Notes under the pieces: generated by a model | The model's database searches: none | Told to the model about the DNA's origin: nothing | The model's input: only the letters and a program-made list of their open reading frames with translations | Assembly: GCA_017998495.1 (NCBI GenBank) | Contig: JAGOCY010000031.1 | Location: 1 to 9,222, forward strand | Direction: 5' to 3' | Source: Corallincola sp. | Lineage (GTDB): Bacteria > Pseudomonadota > Gammaproteobacteria > Enterobacterales > Neiellaceae | Length of the DNA stretch: 9,222 nt | Shown: positions 8,003 through 9,222 of the stretch, piece by piece | Position numbering within the stretch: the stretch's first letter is position 1 | Layout: every line of letters begins with the position of its first letter | Program-made: the position numbers and the translations under genes

Positions 8003-8431
8003 TTAAATATCCAGAACCTGCGGCTGCTGGGCGGCGTGGTTATGTTCGGCGCCGGCATAGACTTTCAGCTTGCGGAACATTTCACGACCCAGCGGGCCCT
8101 TCGGCAGCATGCCCTTGACCGCTTTTTCCAGCACGCGCTCAGGCGCCTTCTGGATCAGCTTTTCAAAGGTTGTCTCCTTCAGACCACCCGGATATTCGGT
8201 GTGGGAGTAGTAGACCTTGCCCAGCACTTTGTTGCCGGTTACGCGCAGTTTGTCCGCGTTGACCACGATGATGTAGTCACCGGTGTCGACGTGCGGGGTG
8301 TAAACCGGCTTGTGCTTGCCGCGCAGGCGACGAGCGATTTCAGAGGCCAGACGGCCGAGCACTTTGCCTTCGGCATCAACGACGAACCAGTCGCGCTTGA
8401 CGCTTTCCGGCTTTGCAGTAAAGGTTTTCAT
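8003..8431 (-). CDS. rplM: 50S ribosomal protein L13
   Basis: L13 is an early-assembling 23S rRNA-binding protein; in E. coli it represses its own operon. The 142-residue protein is identical in length to E. coli L13, starting [20 protein letters not shown] and carrying [20 protein letters not shown] (22-41) and the signature [20 protein letters not shown] (104-123), ending [10 protein letters not shown]. The start at 8429-8431 is chosen over upstream in-frame ATGs (8455 and 8527) because it matches the family exactly. The ribosome binding site is weak (TTGGGT about 10 bases upstream), which is compatible with translational control. It is the first gene of the operon with rpsI. Confidence 0.98.
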   Translation of the reverse strand: MKTFTAKPESVKRDWFVVDAEGKVLGRLASEIARRLRGKHKPVYTPHVDTGDYIIVVNADKLRVTGNKVLGKVYYSHTEYPGGLKETTFEKLIQKAPERVLEKAVKGMLPKGPLGREMFRKLKVYAGAEHNHAAQQPQVLDI

Positions 8432-8560
8432 TACGCTAAACCCAATTTGATTCATACCCAAGGCTCTGATGAGCCACGTTTTTTCGTCGGACAATGAGCC
8501 CCTTCGAGCGCCACTGTTGCCGACCAATTACCGCCGAAGCGGCCGTCTGTAACATGGGCG
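8432..8560 (-). promoter_or_regulatory. rplM 5' leader with two hairpins
   Basis: The predicted rplM leader is about 130 bases. On the minus strand it contains CCGC-TTCG-GCGG (8531-8542), a short stem with a stable UUCG loop, and GGCTC-ATCA-GAGCC (8462-8475), a 5-pair hairpin about 30 bases before the start codon. Autorepression by L13 through the mRNA leader is known in E. coli; assigning either hairpin as that operator is inference. Confidence 0.45.
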
Positions 8561-8567
8561 GGCCGCG

Positions 8568-8613
8568 ATTATAGTCATTCGACCCAGCCAGATCATCTGT
8601 TTTTTGCTTTTTT
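8568..8613 (-). promoter_or_regulatory. rplM-rpsI promoter with UP element
   Basis: On the minus strand a perfect -10 TATAAT lies at 8568-8573. No good -35 hexamer is present at the correct spacing, but two A6 tracts (8600-8605 and 8608-8613; AAAAAAGCAAAAAA) lie at about -39 to -52 relative to a start near 8561, as expected of an UP element bound by the RNA polymerase alpha subunit. This is typical of strong ribosomal promoters. An interrupted palindrome CAGATCATCTG (8589-8599) covers the -35 region. Confidence 0.7.
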
Positions 8614-8633
8614 AACCAGCGCCAATGGTCGTG

Positions 8634-9222
8634 TCAGGCCGGGGTGTGGGGGCGGGCTAGATAGCTCTCGCTCTGCATTTCGGTCAGGCGGCTGACACAG
8701 CGGGCGAAGGCAAAGGCCAGCCGCTCACCCTGGTAGAGATCCGCCGTCGCCACCGCCTGGGTCATTACCAGCTTGACCCCTCGGTCATAGAACTCATCGA
8801 CCAGGGCAATAAAACGGCGCGCAGCATCATCATCGTCGCTGCCCAGCTGCGGCACATCACTCACCAGTACGGTGTGGAAACGCCGGGCCAGCTCGATGTA
8901 GTCGAGCTGGCTGCGAGCGCTGCGGCACAGGATGGCAAAGTCAAACCACACCAGATCATCGGCCACCAGCCGGCAGGGCAACGGCCGCTCGCACACAGTC
9001 AGCTGCTGGTCGCGCAGGGGGGGCTCAGGCGCCAGCTCGACCGCCAGCGCCTCCAGCCGGGCATCACCATCCGCCTCCGCCACCAGATGAATGGCAGCAC
9101 GAGTGAGGGTGCGCAGACGGTAATCCTGGCCACCATCGAGATGCACCACCCGGGTGATGCTTTTGAGCAGGGCGATGGCCGGCAGAAAGCGGTCACGATG
9201 CAAACCGCCCTGATAGAGCTGA
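8634..9222 (-). CDS. zapE: ZapE, AFG1-like ATPase, C-terminal part; 5' end outside the window
   Basis: ZapE is an AAA-type ATPase of the AFG1/LACE1 family; in E. coli it associates with the division machinery and affects the Z ring under stress. About 195 residues of the C-terminal half are visible. The frame enters at the right edge and reads QLYQGGLHRDRFLPAIALL, then DGGQDYRLRTLTRAAIHL, SARSQLDYIELARRFHTVLV, ARRFIALVDEFYDRGVKL and the near-terminal YQGERLAFAFARCVSRLTEM followed by SESYLARPH. The Walker A and B motifs lie upstream, outside the window. The in-frame TTG at 9201-9203 should not be taken as the start because the homology continues through it. The gene ends 61 bases before the rplM -10. 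No rho-independent terminator is visible after it, so some read-through into rplM is possible. Confidence 0.93.
   Translation of the reverse strand, partial: QLYQGGLHRDRFLPAIALLKSITRVVHLDGGQDYRLRTLTRAAIHLVAEADGDARLEALAVELAPEPPLRDQQLTVCERPLPCRLVADDLVWFDFAILCRSARSQLDYIELARRFHTVLVSDVPQLGSDDDDAARRFIALVDEFYDRGVKLVMTQAVATADLYQGERLAFAFARCVSRLTEMQSESYLARPHTPA

Noticed and set aside
8432..8527. 32-codon N-terminal extension of rplM
   Set aside because: L13 is 142 residues in relatives, starting [10 protein letters not shown]; the extension covers the leader RNA region and is not L13-like.
8589..8613. Plus-strand terminator (CAGA...TCTG followed by T tracts)
   Set aside because: The stem is only 4 pairs and no plus-strand gene precedes it; the T tracts are better explained as the rplM UP element.

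Overview
This window is a conserved housekeeping segment of a GC-rich gammaproteobacterial chromosome. The order zapE, rplM-rpsI, petABC, sspAB on the minus strand, meeting dolP, diaA, yraN, lpoA on the plus strand, with rsmI divergent beyond lpoA, is the arrangement I know from Pseudomonas and close relatives. The proteins agree: a cytochrome bc1 complex with a PVWY Qo motif, a 403-residue cytochrome b, SspB with a ClpX-binding tail, and a YraM-type LpoA. I cannot name the species from sequence alone.

Layout, left to right. Positions 1-208 (minus) hold the 5' end of rsmI, interrupted by an in-frame TAA at 20-22. A divergent spacer (209-301) separates it from a plus-strand run, lpoA-yraN-diaA-dolP (302-3653). 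In that run yraN overlaps lpoA by 23 bases and dolP overlaps the diaA stop by one base, so it is probably one cell-envelope and replication-timing operon. It ends at a perfect hairpin (3666-3701) that also serves the converging minus-strand genes. Reading right to left from there are sspB and sspA (GTGA overlap), a GC hairpin, then petC, petB and petA (tightly coupled). petA has its own promoter region (7426-7515), placed just after the rho-independent terminator of rpsI (7541-7573). The ribosomal operon rplM-rpsI has a promoter with a perfect TATAAT and an A-tract UP element, plus a leader of about 130 bases. The 3' part of zapE fills 8634-9222.

How the genes work together. PetA (Rieske), PetB (cytochrome b) and PetC (cytochrome c1) form the quinol:cytochrome c oxidoreductase. 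SspA is an RNA-polymerase-associated stress regulator, and SspB delivers ssrA-tagged proteins to ClpXP. LpoA activates a class A penicillin-binding protein from the outer membrane, DolP is an outer-membrane lipoprotein with two BON domains, DiaA is a SIS-domain protein linked to DnaA or heptose metabolism, and YraN is a nuclease-fold protein of unknown role. RplM and RpsI are ribosomal proteins L13 and S9. ZapE is a division-associated ATPase.

I looked for an undescribed system and found none: every stretch over 300 bases is accounted for by a known core gene. The points most worth a second look are the stop codon in rsmI, the retained GmhA-type metal and catalytic residues in the diaA-locus SIS protein, and the control regions of rplM and petA.
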